A DNA stretch of 64,000 bases from assembly GCF_038562635.1 (NCBI RefSeq), contig NZ_JBCFBO010000001.1, positions 248,001 through 312,000 of the forward strand, read 5' to 3'. Source of the DNA: Methanobacterium sp. (lineage in GTDB: Archaea; Methanobacteriota; Methanobacteria; Methanobacteriales; Methanobacteriaceae). The first letter of the stretch is position 1. Each line of letters begins with the position of its first letter. Of this stretch, positions 46,962 through 56,610 are shown piece by piece. The notes beneath the pieces are model-generated. The model worked only from the letters and a program-made list of their open reading frames with translations. It searched no databases and had not been told where the DNA came from. Position numbers and translations under genes: made by a program.

Positions 46962-47558
46962 ATGATAGATCTTGCTACCTATTTTGGTAATTTAGCAGTT
47001 AACCTTATTGGAACCCTTGGTTATCTTGGTGTTGCAATTGGAACTGCATTTTTTCCAAGTGAAATAATAATGCCTTTAGCAGGAGTTGCCGTTTCACATG
47101 GAAAAATGACGCTCTGGGGAATAATAGCTGCAGCAATCATAGGAGATGTTTCAGGTGCTTTAATCATCTATTTTATAGCATATATAGGTGGAAGGCCTTT
47201 AATGGAAAAATACGGCAGGTACATACTTATTGACCATGATAAACTTGAACATGCAGACGCATGGTTTGAAAAATACGGGCCTGAAGCAGTACTGATAAGC
47301 AAACTTTTACCCATAATGGGAAGAGTTATATCTGTGCCAGCTGGAATTGCCAAAATGAGCCTTAAAAAATTCATTATTTACACTTTTATAGGTACAGTAC
47401 CATTTGCAGTTACTTTAGGATATTTGGGAGTGCAGTTAGGTATTAAATGGCCTGTTATAAAAGAATATCTTGATACGTGGGATATAGCAATAGTTGCAGT
47501 TGTTTTTGTAGGTATTTTAAGTTATTTAATATATAAAAGGCGCGTTAATACAAAATAA
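46962..47558 (+). CDS. DedA/SNARE-associated family membrane protein
   Basis: A 198-residue DedA-family protein with the conserved stretch FFPSEIIMPLAG near the N-terminus (E in the first re-entrant region), GRPLMEKYGRY, and the GRVISVPAGIAKMSLKKF region with Arg and Gly-Arg pair in the second. DedA proteins are proton-coupled transporters, several flipping lipid carriers such as undecaprenyl phosphate or phosphatidylethanolamine. ATG 46962 is used because GAGGAGA precedes it. Stands alone. Confidence 0.93.
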   Translation: MIDLATYFGNLAVNLIGTLGYLGVAIGTAFFPSEIIMPLAGVAVSHGKMTLWGIIAAAIIGDVSGALIIYFIAYIGGRPLMEKYGRYILIDHDKLEHADAWFEKYGPEAVLISKLLPIMGRVISVPAGIAKMSLKKFIIYTFIGTVPFAVTLGYLGVQLGIKWPVIKEYLDTWDIAIVAVVFVGILSYLIYKRRVNTK

Positions 47559-47651
47559 GGCGTTGTTTTTTCATAATTAAACTACAAAAAGAAAATCAGT
47601 TAAAATAGTAGAGTATTTAAACCCATAATGTGATTTTATTATTTATTAGCT

Positions 47652-47858
47652 TTATTTATCTAGCTCAGTTAAGTCAGTTAAAATTCTCCGGACTATCATA
47701 TTACCAACTATATCAGTTAAAGTTTGAGATACAGCAAATAAATCTTGATCCAGTGGCCCTGTCATCATTTCTTTAAATTGATTTAATTCGCTATCAGTAA
47801 CAGTTACTGTATACTCCCTAGTTTTTTCTTCCTCATTTCTTTTATGTTTAAGCTCCAT
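47652..47858 (-). CDS. Hypothetical 68-residue protein
   Basis: A small charged protein; N-terminal KRNEEEKTREYTVTVTDSELNQFKE, C-terminal helix VGNMIVRRILTDLTEL. No Cys, no membrane segment. RBS GGGAT precedes the ATG. No family recognised; composition looks coding. Confidence 0.5.
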   Translation of the reverse strand: MELKHKRNEEEKTREYTVTVTDSELNQFKEMMTGPLDQDLFAVSQTLTDIVGNMIVRRILTDLTELDK

Positions 47859-48132
47859 TTTTATCCCATCCCATGCAACCCTAATTTATTTCAAATTAAT
47901 CACTATAAAATGAGTTAAATTCTAAACAAATAACTTAGATCACTGAAAATTACAATACATGGTTAAAAGCACTTTTAAAAATAATTTCCATTATGGCCCA
48001 CATATTGGAAATCATATAGACAAATAATAACATTAAGTCCTTTTTAAGCTTTAAAACCTCACTAAATATTTTTATTCTTAACTAATTTAATATCTTACTA
48101 ATTGCATAATAAGTAATAAAAGGTGGTATTTC

Positions 48133-48888
48133 ATGACTGAAAAATTATTTCAGATGTTGAAAAAGGATCATGATAACATTAAAAATCTTCTAAAAGAAGC
48201 TTCCGAGAAAGAAGATAGTTCTAAATTTAGAGAAATTAAACATCAGCTGAATATACACATGGAAGGAGAAGAAGAATTCTTTTATCCAAGATTAAAGCGA
48301 ATAGATGAATATGAGGTAAATCAGAGTTTTAAAGAACATGAAAAAGCCAGAAAAATGATTAAAGATATGGAAGAAATCCACTGGAAAGATAAAGAATGGA
48401 TGAACAAACTAAAAGAGTTACAAAAAACAGTAGAAGCTCATTTTGAAAAAGAAAAAAACATGATATTTCCAGAAAGTGAAAAAATCAGTACTCTTCAAAG
48501 AGAAGAAATAGCTCAACATATAGAGAAAGAAAAGATGCGTAAAAAGTTAAAGAGCATTCCGCATGAAAAGTTAGTACCTTTACCTGATAATATTGATATT
48601 CCACAAACCATTCCTGCGTCTCAAGTTAAAGTACCTTCAATGTATATAAATGGAGACGTTGAATATGAAGATGCTGAAGGAAATAAAGTTAATAAAGAAA
48701 ATGCCACTCATTTAAGACTTACAGGTATTGATAGAAGATCTGATATTGTCGTAGGGCCTGTTAAACCTAAAGGGATGATTAAGTTGACTTTATATTTTAA
48801 CAATAAAAATTCACCTGAAACCAAAGAGAAATCAACAAGCAGCAAAAGTAAGATATTTAATGAGGAATACAAACCTATAACTAAATAA
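48133..48888 (+). CDS. Hemerythrin-domain protein with C-terminal beta domain
   Basis: A 251-residue protein. Residues 5-135 are a hemerythrin HHE domain: His13 in KDHDNI, HQLNIHMEGEEEFFYP, EHEKARK and HFEKEKNMIFPE provide the usual His and Glu diiron ligands. Residues 150-251 form an unassigned domain (PQTIPASQVKVPSMYINGDVEY..., ending with a Ser/Lys-rich tail). Hemerythrin domains bind oxygen, NO or sense iron and oxygen; in a methanogen this fits oxidative protection. RBS AGGTGG. It stands alone between two non-coding regions. Confidence 0.9.
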   Translation: MTEKLFQMLKKDHDNIKNLLKEASEKEDSSKFREIKHQLNIHMEGEEEFFYPRLKRIDEYEVNQSFKEHEKARKMIKDMEEIHWKDKEWMNKLKELQKTVEAHFEKEKNMIFPESEKISTLQREEIAQHIEKEKMRKKLKSIPHEKLVPLPDNIDIPQTIPASQVKVPSMYINGDVEYEDAEGNKVNKENATHLRLTGIDRRSDIVVGPVKPKGMIKLTLYFNNKNSPETKEKSTSSKSKIFNEEYKPITK

Positions 48889-49275
48889 AACTTTTAATAC
48901 ATTCCCTTTTTCTAAAATAAAGACTTTTAAATTCATTTAAAGTAATGATATCCTGTTAATTCTTCTCATTTTATCTCTTAAAAATGCCTTATCTCCCTTA
49001 ATCATATCTCTTATTTTAAAATAAATTTTTCATATTAAGACTTTAAAATGGCTGTTTTGAAGCTATAAACCTTGTTCAAAGGATTGAGTTATATGTGCCC
49101 CTTAATGACACCAATTATTGATTTCTGAAAATAGTTTTAAAAAGGCTTTAAATCCTAAAAAGAGTTATATGAATGTCTTTTTTTTGATTTTAAACCAAAA
49201 GATTTATATATGATCCCATATTATTATGGTTGTACTTAAATGTCCTAACTTAATATTTGAGGACGCGGAGGCGGT

Positions 49276-49692
49276 ATAATTAATCGAAGTAGTTTATTTA
49301 AGATTTTTGGATTTCTTGTAGTCCTGCTGATTGCAGGAATGCCGGCAGTATCTGCAGGTAGTGTCGGTGCAAAACATGTGGTTGTAACGCCAAAATATGT
49401 AATGGCAACTGCAAAACATAGCTGTTCAATATCATCAGATTATAAATATCATACAAGGGTTTTCTACAACTACAACCCACAAAAACATACATGGGGAACA
49501 TTAAAATTTGAGCAAGGAACATATTATGGTCCAAATCAAGGTACAAGTCCCGAAGGACTTTGGTATGATAAAAAAACAGATATGGACTGGTGTTTAGTTC
49601 ATGGAAAATCCCATGATCACCGTGATGTTTATTTAATTCCATATAATGGAAAAATTCATGGAAAAAAAGTAGTTAACGGATATTTTGTATAA
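49276..49692 (+). CDS. Small secreted protein, non-AUG start (ATA or ATT)
   Basis: An ATG at 49339 is in frame, but reading upstream without a stop gives KIFGFLVVLLIAGMPAVSA, a typical signal peptide, preceded by basic and polar residues and by a strong RBS GGAGG at 49267-49271. No ATG, GTG or TTG lies in the right place; an ATA (49276) or ATT (49279) at 4-7 bases is in frame. So the protein, of about 138 residues, probably starts at AUA or AUU. The mature part is rich in His, Tyr and Lys, has two Cys (CSIS, DWCLVHG), and no known domain. Confidence 0.6.
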   Translation: MINRSSLFKIFGFLVVLLIAGMPAVSAGSVGAKHVVVTPKYVMATAKHSCSISSDYKYHTRVFYNYNPQKHTWGTLKFEQGTYYGPNQGTSPEGLWYDKKTDMDWCLVHGKSHDHRDVYLIPYNGKIHGKKVVNGYFV

Positions 49693-49846
49693 ACATTCCA
49701 GAATGTAACTTAAAGACCTAATTAAACAAATTAGGCATTAAATTTTTATTTTTTGAAAAATTTTTTTAAGTATTTTTTTATCAAGACTGAATCTATTTTT
49801 AATTTTAACTAGAAAAAAATAAAAAAATAATCAGGTAAAGATACAA

Positions 49847-50161
49847 TTATAAAAATGAAACAGCAGGAAGATTATTTAGATTATCTGAAGGGTCGTGGTC
49901 TTCATCTGTTCTGAGGTATTTATTTCCATTAACCTGGATAATATTAACTTTCTGACCTTCGTCCCAAATACCCTGATTACCATTAAGAATCGTTATGAAC
50001 GTATAATTACTTTCTAAAGCTGAAACTACTTCATCTCGAGACCATATTTCAGCATCTCCCATTGCATTTCCTTTATCTTTATGAACTCTTGCCTGATCTA
50101 TACAATTTCCTTCACCGTTGAATTTAACGGCGGATATACAATAATCTGCCCATTTTTCCAT
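49847..50161 (-). CDS. DUF3892 family protein
   Basis: A 104-residue protein matching DUF3892: central WSRDEVVSALESNYTFITI, KVNIIQVNGNKYLRTDEDHDPSDNLNNLP at the C-terminus. Function of the family is unknown; it is a small beta-rich domain also found in bacteria. The start is ATG 50161 because GAGGAG lies just upstream; a longer frame to 50239 has no RBS. Two Cys (DYC, NC). Stands alone. Confidence 0.85.
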   Translation of the reverse strand: MEKWADYCISAVKFNGEGNCIDQARVHKDKGNAMGDAEIWSRDEVVSALESNYTFITILNGNQGIWDEGQKVNIIQVNGNKYLRTDEDHDPSDNLNNLPAVSFL

Positions 50162-50835
50162 GGAATCTCCTCTTTTTATTAAAAAATTTATTGAATCTGA
50201 AATATATTCTGACCAATATGATCTTGTATCAGTTAGCAAATGATATTTATTGTTTCCTATTTGAGCTAAATAGAAAAGATTAAGGTATATTATTAGAAAT
50301 AGATTAATATTACAGTTAATTAGTAATTTCCAAACCTTCTTTTAAGTTTAATTATAAGAATAAGCCGGCTTTAACCAGTACTAATTAATTTTTAGATAAT
50401 GACAACAAAATAAAGCAGGAAGAATATCATACTAGTAATCTATTTAAATTTTTAAAGGTATTATATGTTATAAAGTGACTAGAACCATGCTTACCATAAC
50501 CAAAAGCACCGTTAACAACTATTAGACTATTTTTCTTTTAAATCAAACTTAAAGTGTTAAACGTATTACTTTATATACTCATCAAATAAACAAAGTGCAT
50601 TAAGCACCTCTAACTAATTTTTAAACCATTTGAGTCATTTTTCAAAACGCTGCGGAGGCTCTGAGAATAGCTACTTTTAAATAGAAATAAATTTTAGATG
50701 TTTGGAACACACCTTAATTCTGTTAAGGTTAATAAATGTCTTTTTATCTCACTTTTTAAATAATGAACAGATATAGCTCCTAAAACTTTTGTATATATTT
50801 GGATAATTCCTGTTTGATCACGTCTTCTTGAAATC

Positions 50836-51696
50836 ATGATCCATTTTAAGCTAAACTTCAATTTTTTAGATAATACTAAAAATAAGGATGTGACATATAA
50901 TATATTGATGCAAAATAAAACTAAAATAGAAAAGGCATTGCTTGCACCTTCAGCATATAAACTACAAATAGAAGTTTTAAATAAATTTGCAGCAGGGGAC
51001 ATTACAAAAAATAGATTAATAATGCAGCATATCCCTAAAACATCCCTTACCAATCAATTATTTCTTGCTGCAAAAAAAGGTACTCCTATCGTAACCTTCG
51101 GAAGAAAAAATAAACCAGGAATTATGATTTTAGCCGGAGTTCATGGCAATGAGTATCCTGCCCAAATAGCTGCTGTTAAGCTTATAAATAGATTAGCTGT
51201 AGAAGAATTAAATGTAACAGTCCGCGTGATTCCTTTTGCTATACCCTTTTCAACTGAAAGAAGCCTTAGATCATGGAAAGGCCAAGATCCAAACAGGACT
51301 GCAAATTTATATGGAACTCCCACCAACAACATACTGGCATATTCAAAGAGAAATAGAGTTAAATACCTGGGTGATTTTCACTCTACTAGACCTGGGGGAT
51401 ATCCCGGAAAAATAAGTGTACTCTGTTCAGAAATTCCCTGCCTTTTAAGTTTCCAGATGGCTGATTTTATAGAAAAAGAAACCAAATCCACACTGTTATC
51501 ATTTACAAAGGCAGGATCAATATATCCTGGAGCTCTGGAAGATGTATTTAATTTAGCTGGAATTCCTGCAGTGACAGGAGAATCAATGTCACCCCATGGA
51601 ACAGTTATGCCTGGAAGTGTCGACGCATCATTAGAACAGATGTACGCATTTTTAAAATTTCATAAAGTACTCAAAAAAGTGCCTGAAGTAACTTAA
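50836..51696 (+). CDS. Aspartoacylase/succinylglutamate desuccinylase-like Zn hydrolase
   Basis: A protein of up to 286 residues in the M14-related AstE/AspA family. Zinc ligands: GVHGNEYPAQ (His and Glu, about residues 98-107 of the longest frame) and DFHSTRPGGYPG (His). PAVTGESM carries the family acidic residue. The substrate could be an N-acyl amino acid or a murein-like peptide; in Methanobacteriales a role on pseudomurein or N-acetylated metabolites is only a guess. The start is uncertain: ATG 50836 has no RBS, and ATG at 50908 follows AAGGATGTG loosely. The 600 bp upstream holds nothing else recognisable. Confidence 0.8.
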   Translation: MIHFKLNFNFLDNTKNKDVTYNILMQNKTKIEKALLAPSAYKLQIEVLNKFAAGDITKNRLIMQHIPKTSLTNQLFLAAKKGTPIVTFGRKNKPGIMILAGVHGNEYPAQIAAVKLINRLAVEELNVTVRVIPFAIPFSTERSLRSWKGQDPNRTANLYGTPTNNILAYSKRNRVKYLGDFHSTRPGGYPGKISVLCSEIPCLLSFQMADFIEKETKSTLLSFTKAGSIYPGALEDVFNLAGIPAVTGESMSPHGTVMPGSVDASLEQMYAFLKFHKVLKKVPEVT

Positions 51697-52007
51697 TCCC
51701 ACTATTGTGCCATAATAATCTTTTAAACTCAGTAAATCATTATAACATAACTTTTTTTATAAAAAAGTGGATAATATTCTTTTTAAACTCGAGTCATCAT
51801 CCCCTTTTAAATTAGCCTTTTTAAAAATTAGAACTTTTTTTATTTTCAATTATTTTTTACCAAATTATAACTCAAAGCACTTATTTTGGAATAACTTTGG
51901 ATTAATTTGGTAGAGAATTAGGATAAAAATCGGATTAAATTCGGCAAAATTACTTTTAACATGCTTTACATCTTTATATTATCAAAAGTACAATGGAGGT
52001 GAGAAAT

Positions 52008-52304
52008 ATGAAAAAAGTATCCATTAAAAAAGTAGCAATTGTTTGTGCTGCAGTGATGATGGTCAGCATGGTACCAATTTTTGCAGCTGATACAGGCAAT
52101 TCCACAACAACCTTAAATCAGCACGTGAAACACCAGTACAAATATCAACATGGGTTAAATGACAGTGATAAACAGATTAATTCAAATCAGAATAAAGTAC
52201 ACGGCCAAACCATTAACTGCACCCAGAACTGTACTGAAAATCAGCACAAGTACAGCTACCTAAACAAAAATTCATATAACTGTACTAGAAACTGTACTTC
52301 CTGA
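52008..52304 (+). CDS. Small secreted protein rich in Asn-Cys-Thr sequons
   Basis: A 98-residue precursor from ATG 52008, with GGAGGTG before it. Signal peptide KKVSIKKVAIVCAAVMMVSM with cleavage after PIFA. The mature chain is polar, with His and Gln, and has NCTQNCTENQ and YNCTRNCTS; every Cys of the mature part lies in an Asn-Cys-Thr sequon, and NST and NDS are further sequons. So four Cys and four N-glycosylation sites coincide. Function unknown; perhaps a cell-surface or metal-binding protein. Confidence 0.7.
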   Translation: MKKVSIKKVAIVCAAVMMVSMVPIFAADTGNSTTTLNQHVKHQYKYQHGLNDSDKQINSNQNKVHGQTINCTQNCTENQHKYSYLNKNSYNCTRNCTS

Positions 52305-52372
52305 AATTAGAGATGCATTATTAATATAAAAAGAATAAGATATTTTTATCTTATTCTCATTATTTTAAGGAT

Positions 52373-52699
52373 TTATTCCCAGGATATCTTTAAAAATATA
52401 GATAAACCTACAAATTGAATTATATTTGTTACCAATAGAGGTATTCCCATTCCCTGACCTCTAAACCCACTTATTAAAAATATGAATCCAGTAAACAGAA
52501 TGTTCTGGATTAAAAGGAGCACTGTAAATATCAGGATGCCCATTATAAATCTAGATTTAAATTCTTTATAACTGTTCCAGTAAACATATAACAGCGCTAA
52601 TAAAATCAAAATATTGAAAATTCCAATTATTCCTGCTACAGAAACCAGCTCTGTATTATAATGACCAATACCCCCTCTAAATCCCTGCTGTAATCCCAT
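52373..52699 (-). CDS. Small three-helix membrane protein
   Basis: A 108-residue protein with helices at about residues 15-38, 50-72 and 83-103. RBS GGAGAG precedes the ATG. No motif. It follows the ArsR-like gene by 18 bp on the same strand, so the two are co-transcribed and the HTH protein probably controls it. An archaeal pair of small HTH plus membrane protein is common, but its role is unknown. Confidence 0.7.
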   Translation of the reverse strand: MGLQQGFRGGIGHYNTELVSVAGIIGIFNILILLALLYVYWNSYKEFKSRFIMGILIFTVLLLIQNILFTGFIFLISGFRGQGMGIPLLVTNIIQFVGLSIFLKISWE

Positions 52700-52717
52700 A
52701 TGGCTCTCCTCTCTATA

Positions 52718-52996
52718 TTATTTATTATTTAATGACTCCCATATTTCTTCAAAAACATTATAATTTTCTTCCATTTTATCTGAAAGGAAATACATTATGT
52801 TATATTTTTCCCCAGTCGAAGTAACAACGTTGTTTTCCTCCAGAACTTTAAGATGATGCCTGATGGTTGTATAATCAAGTTTTAATTCATCTGCAAGTTG
52901 ATGGGCATTATATGGCCGGGTATGCAGTTTGTTAATTATTTTAGCCCGGTTAACACCACCCCTACTTGCAAAAAGCCACCAAAGCACTTTTTTCAT
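52718..52996 (-). CDS. ArsR-like winged-helix regulator
   Basis: A 92-residue winged-helix protein: AKIINKLHTRPYNAHQLADELKLDYTTIRHHLKVLEENNVV is the HTH of the ArsR/HTH_20 group, with wing residues TSTGEKYNIMYFL and a short C-terminal helix. No metal site Cys. Operon with the small membrane protein at 52373 (18 bp gap) and 25 bp downstream of the secreted protein at 53021-54715 in the same direction, so all three may be read together. Confidence 0.85.
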   Translation of the reverse strand: MKKVLWWLFASRGGVNRAKIINKLHTRPYNAHQLADELKLDYTTIRHHLKVLEENNVVTSTGEKYNIMYFLSDKMEENYNVFEEIWESLNNK

Positions 52997-53020
52997 GATT
53001 TATCCCTTTTAAATTCTCTA

Positions 53021-54715
53021 TTAACTAAATATCTGATAAAATGAACTCTTTATAAACTTAAATATAATATTAAAGGGTTCACTGGCCTTATTGACAAAAA
53101 TATATTTTGGAAATGTCATATTTGCCTTGCTCGTATGGTCATAAGTTAATTCTGCAAATATATATCTCATATCTGCCTTATTTAATTTTTTACCATCCAC
53201 AGTTACTGAATCAGGAATAGTTTTATTTGTTCCCATATAATCGGAGACATCATTTCCAGCTTCCCTGTATTCATCAATTGTAAGAACTCCAAAATAGGTG
53301 CTTTCTCCAGATATGTTGCCTGAAAAACTCAGAGATGTATTTTGAATAGGATAACCGCTTACATATTGTGAAGCCAGATATAACCATTTTAAAGTACCTA
53401 ATCTAGGTTTTTTACCATCTAAAATACTTTGAGAGCCGTATGCAACCACTTCAGGATCTATTTCATGAATTCCAATTAGATTTGAATCATAGCTGGAACT
53501 GGATAAATTCGCATTTGAGGAATATGCCGCGTCAATTAATCCCGAAGCTATCTTATTGATCTCTTCATCCTGTGAAGACGTGCCAACATTTGGCTGAATC
53601 AATTCCACTCCTCCGCTCTCTAAAAATTTAGAAGGGTCGTATAAACCTGCAAAATAAACACTGGAATAATTATCATCCCACGCTCTAGGCAAATAACTCA
53701 TATTATCTAAATCAAGCTTACCATAGTTTACAAAAACAATTCCATCCAGATTTTGGGCATATTTTTTAAGATAGCCTGCTTTAATACCCTCAATTAAGTC
53801 CACCATAGATCCAGGATCTACTGCTGCGATATAAGCTGCAATTCCACCAGGTGCATTTTGGATAGCTCTTGGCGCTTCGCCAGGTTTAGGAGATTTATTA
53901 TCTATATCTACATTAGCTGAGCCAGATATGGCATCTTTTATTTTGTTAAGCATATCCTTATCATTGCTTTCTGATATCAGGTTATCGCATGTGATGTAAA
54001 TTACAGGAAGGTTGTTATTTGCATAGCTGTTCATTACAACGCTTGTTGTGATATCATTTGAAGACCATAAAGTCACTTTATCATTTACAGTAACGTTTTG
54101 GTCTACGCTGAAGCTTGCATCTTTCCACAAGGCCATTGCCACTGGTAAAAGGCTTAAAGGAGCTTTAATTTTTGTATTTCCACTTTGAATGCTGGTTAAT
54201 GTATTTTCATCGTTACCATTCCATACCCTCTCTGTTTGGATATTAGAATATTGATTAAGTACAGAATCAGGTATTGAAGAAGGGGAAGCACAAACGATTA
54301 TCTTTTTAGGTGATAATTTCTGAATTTCAGCATTTACGTTATCTGGAATGGTATTACCGACTACTAAAAGTGGAGCGTTATTTTTTATTGCAACCAATGC
54401 TGCAGATACATCTTGACCTGTTCCAAGCACGACAACGTCGCTTGTTGTCCAGTATTTGCTGGAAATACTAACTGAATCTGCAGTAATCTTTTCTCCACTT
54501 AATGAGATATCCCCAAAAACAGTGGCAGTTTTACCATTTAAATAATTTAAAACAGCTTGGCTTGGATTTTTATCACTTAAAATAAGTTGACTATTCGTAA
54601 ATGAGGCTGCAGGAGCTGTTATTATCTCATTTGAGGGTTCGCTCACGAATACATTTGCTGATGCAGGAGCAAGCAAAATAAAAATAGTTACAAAGAACAA
54701 TATAGCTTTATTCAT
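53021..54715 (-). CDS. Secreted cell-wall-binding-like protein
   Basis: A 564-residue secreted protein. Signal peptide up to PASA at about residue 20. Residues 85-150 (VVVLGTGQDVSAALVAIKNN, SPKKIIVCASPSSIPDSVLNQ) resemble a cell-wall-binding repeat 2 unit. The C-terminal part (LKWLYLASQYVSGYP, TIPDSVTVDGKKLNKADMRYIF) resembles pseudomurein-binding repeats, so attachment to the pseudomurein wall is likely. ATG 54715 is the start, with GGTG before it. N-glycosylation sequons are many (NLSS, NMSY, NTSLS, NISG, NKT). No enzyme motif identified. Next gene upstream is pyrI, 33 bp away. Confidence 0.75.
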   Translation of the reverse strand: MNKAILFFVTIFILLAPASANVFVSEPSNEIITAPAASFTNSQLILSDKNPSQAVLNYLNGKTATVFGDISLSGEKITADSVSISSKYWTTSDVVVLGTGQDVSAALVAIKNNAPLLVVGNTIPDNVNAEIQKLSPKKIIVCASPSSIPDSVLNQYSNIQTERVWNGNDENTLTSIQSGNTKIKAPLSLLPVAMALWKDASFSVDQNVTVNDKVTLWSSNDITTSVVMNSYANNNLPVIYITCDNLISESNDKDMLNKIKDAISGSANVDIDNKSPKPGEAPRAIQNAPGGIAAYIAAVDPGSMVDLIEGIKAGYLKKYAQNLDGIVFVNYGKLDLDNMSYLPRAWDDNYSSVYFAGLYDPSKFLESGGVELIQPNVGTSSQDEEINKIASGLIDAAYSSNANLSSSSYDSNLIGIHEIDPEVVAYGSQSILDGKKPRLGTLKWLYLASQYVSGYPIQNTSLSFSGNISGESTYFGVLTIDEYREAGNDVSDYMGTNKTIPDSVTVDGKKLNKADMRYIFAELTYDHTSKANMTFPKYIFVNKASEPFNIIFKFIKSSFYQIFS

Positions 54716-54748
54716 TAAAAACACCTGAAAAAATGGAGAAATAGATAG

Positions 54749-55213
54749 TTAAAATTGAGCTTCAATTTCGTCTTCTTCCATGATCCGTTCACAGTAATAG
54801 CATCTTAAAACCACTGGTTTTTTGCCTGTCACAAAGAATTTTATTTGCACCGGCTCATCTGTATTTGTTATACAGTTTGGATTAGGGCATTTTAATATAT
54901 CTTTCACCTTATCTAAAAGATGCACTTTACTTTTTTCTACAATTTCATAGTCTCGGATTATATTGATTGTAGCAGAAGGTGCTATTAATGCTATTTTATC
55001 AACTTCTTTAGGGGCCAGTTCTCGTCCTTCTATTTTAACTATATCTTTACTGCCCATTTCTGATGATAAAACATTCATAGCAACGGTTACTGTAGTTTTT
55101 TCATTTGGTAATTCAAGTATTTTAAGAACACTTAAAGCTCTATTTGAGGTTATATGGTCTATAACTGTACCATTCTTTATTGGCTTAACCTTAAGTTCTT
55201 TTGGCGTTTTCAT
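54749..55213 (-). CDS. pyrI: Aspartate carbamoyltransferase regulatory chain
   Basis: PyrI, 154 residues, the allosteric, zinc-containing regulatory subunit of aspartate carbamoyltransferase in pyrimidine synthesis, binding CTP/ATP. Seen: N-terminal allosteric domain (VKPIKNGTVIDHI, LKILELP) and the Zn domain with C-x5-C (CPNPNC) and C-x2-C (CYYC). Length normal. The catalytic gene pyrB is not in the window. RBS modest (GGTAT). Confidence 0.97.
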   Translation of the reverse strand: MKTPKELKVKPIKNGTVIDHITSNRALSVLKILELPNEKTTVTVAMNVLSSEMGSKDIVKIEGRELAPKEVDKIALIAPSATINIIRDYEIVEKSKVHLLDKVKDILKCPNPNCITNTDEPVQIKFFVTGKKPVVLRCYYCERIMEEDEIEAQF

Positions 55214-55456
55214 GTTATACCTGCAGTAATTTTTATTTTAAAGCTCATATACAATTGAATACACGTTTAAGTCATATATATTATAAAATGATTATAATAA
55301 CATTTATTCAATGTATAATTGATGTTAATAATAAATTGGTATGAGCCTTATTAATTATCTATATCTAATAAAAATAGTACCCTTTTGCTTATAAATTTTG
55401 TTTTTATAAAAAAATTCCATACCTGGACCTATTTAATTTAATTAAAGTTAAAGTAC

Positions 55457-55583
55457 GCTCATGTCTGTGATTATCATAAATTATACTTCATTTAAATTTT
55501 TTTTATGGGAATTATCTTAAAACCATTAATTTACTTCAGATATCTTCATGGAAATTTATTTACATAATCTATTGGACATGAGC
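55457..55583. ncRNA. X element copy 2, candidate structured RNA or MITE
   Basis: 127 bp bounded by a perfect 9-bp inverted repeat GCTCATGTC (55457-55465) and GACATGAGC (55575-55583), with further pairing GATTAT/ATAATC inside. Homologous to 20251-20399, sharing the ends, TTATACTT, ATGGGA with TTATCTTAAAA, and ATTTACTT. The remainder of 55.23-55.61 kb shows nothing else. Confidence 0.55.
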
Positions 55584-55611
55584 ATTGAAGTAACTTAGTT
55601 TAATGTTATAA

Positions 55612-56583
55612 CTATCTGATCTGCAAAGCAGGGATCACATGCTGTCCAAAATCTTCAATAAACTTTTTTTGACTTCTATTTACATTATGAATATAAATAT
55701 GCTCAAATCCAAGCTCAGCATACTCTTCCAGCTTTTTTATGTGATCTTCAATATCTGCTGAAATATACACTTTTGCATGTATATCATCAGGTTTAACAAG
55801 TTCAGATGCATCATCAAATTGTTCAGGTATCTTTAATTCTGTTTGAACACGATTTTTAAATGCATTGGTTTTCCACTGTTCCCATGCACCGTTTAATGCT
55901 TTTTCTTCCGTTTCATCATAAGATAACTGTGCCTTAAGGTATATAGGGTTTCCCTTTCCACCGCCCCTATGAAATGCTTTTATAATATTTTGAAGTTCTT
56001 CTTTAGGCTTTGAAGTTGTAATTAACCCATCTGCCCATCCCCCCATCCATTCTGCAGTTTCAACTGAAATTGCTGACCCTATTAAAAGAGGAGACTTTTT
56101 AGGCCGTGTATAAAGAGTGGCATCCTCAATATTTATATATCCCCGGTATGTTACAGTTCCTCCTGACCAAAGAGCTTTCATAATAGCTGCAGACTCTTTT
56201 AAACGTTCATTTCTTTCAGTTTTTGCGGGCCATCTTTCGCCTGTAATTCCTTCATTTAGTAATTGTCCACTTCCAACTGCTATCCAGAACCGGTCTGGAA
56301 ACATTTCACCAAGTGTAGCTGCTGCCTGAGCTAGTATAGCAGGATGATATCTTTGCCCTGGAGAAGTCACTACTCCAAATGGCATTGATGTAGCGTTTAA
56401 CGCTGCACCAAGCCATGTCCATGCAAATCCGCATTCTCCTTGATTTTTGCCCCATGGGTGAAAATGATCTGAACACATGGCTGTGTTAAACCCTGCTTTT
56501 TCAGCTAATTTAACCAGATTTAATAATTCACTTGGTTTAAATTGCTCATGGGACGAATGAAAACCAATTTTCATATTTTTCAC
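55612..56583 (-). CDS. LLM-class F420/flavin-dependent oxidoreductase
   Basis: A 323-residue luciferase-like (bacterial luciferase fold) oxidoreductase. Close in layout to F420-dependent glucose-6-phosphate dehydrogenase-type proteins: MKIGFHSSHEQF, MCSDHFHPWG, VVTSPGQRYHPAILAQAAATL, FWIAVGSGQLLNEG and IGSAISVETAEWMGGWADG. In a methanogen the cofactor is most likely F420; the substrate is unknown. GTG 56583 or ATG 9 bases later can be the start. The gene downstream (56611) is 27 bp away in the same direction. Confidence 0.9.
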   Translation of the reverse strand: MKNMKIGFHSSHEQFKPSELLNLVKLAEKAGFNTAMCSDHFHPWGKNQGECGFAWTWLGAALNATSMPFGVVTSPGQRYHPAILAQAAATLGEMFPDRFWIAVGSGQLLNEGITGERWPAKTERNERLKESAAIMKALWSGGTVTYRGYINIEDATLYTRPKKSPLLIGSAISVETAEWMGGWADGLITTSKPKEELQNIIKAFHRGGGKGNPIYLKAQLSYDETEEKALNGAWEQWKTNAFKNRVQTELKIPEQFDDASELVKPDDIHAKVYISADIEDHIKKLEEYAELGFEHIYIHNVNRSQKKFIEDFGQHVIPALQIR

Positions 56584-56610
56584 ATACCAAAAAGGTTTAA
56601 TTATTTTTAA

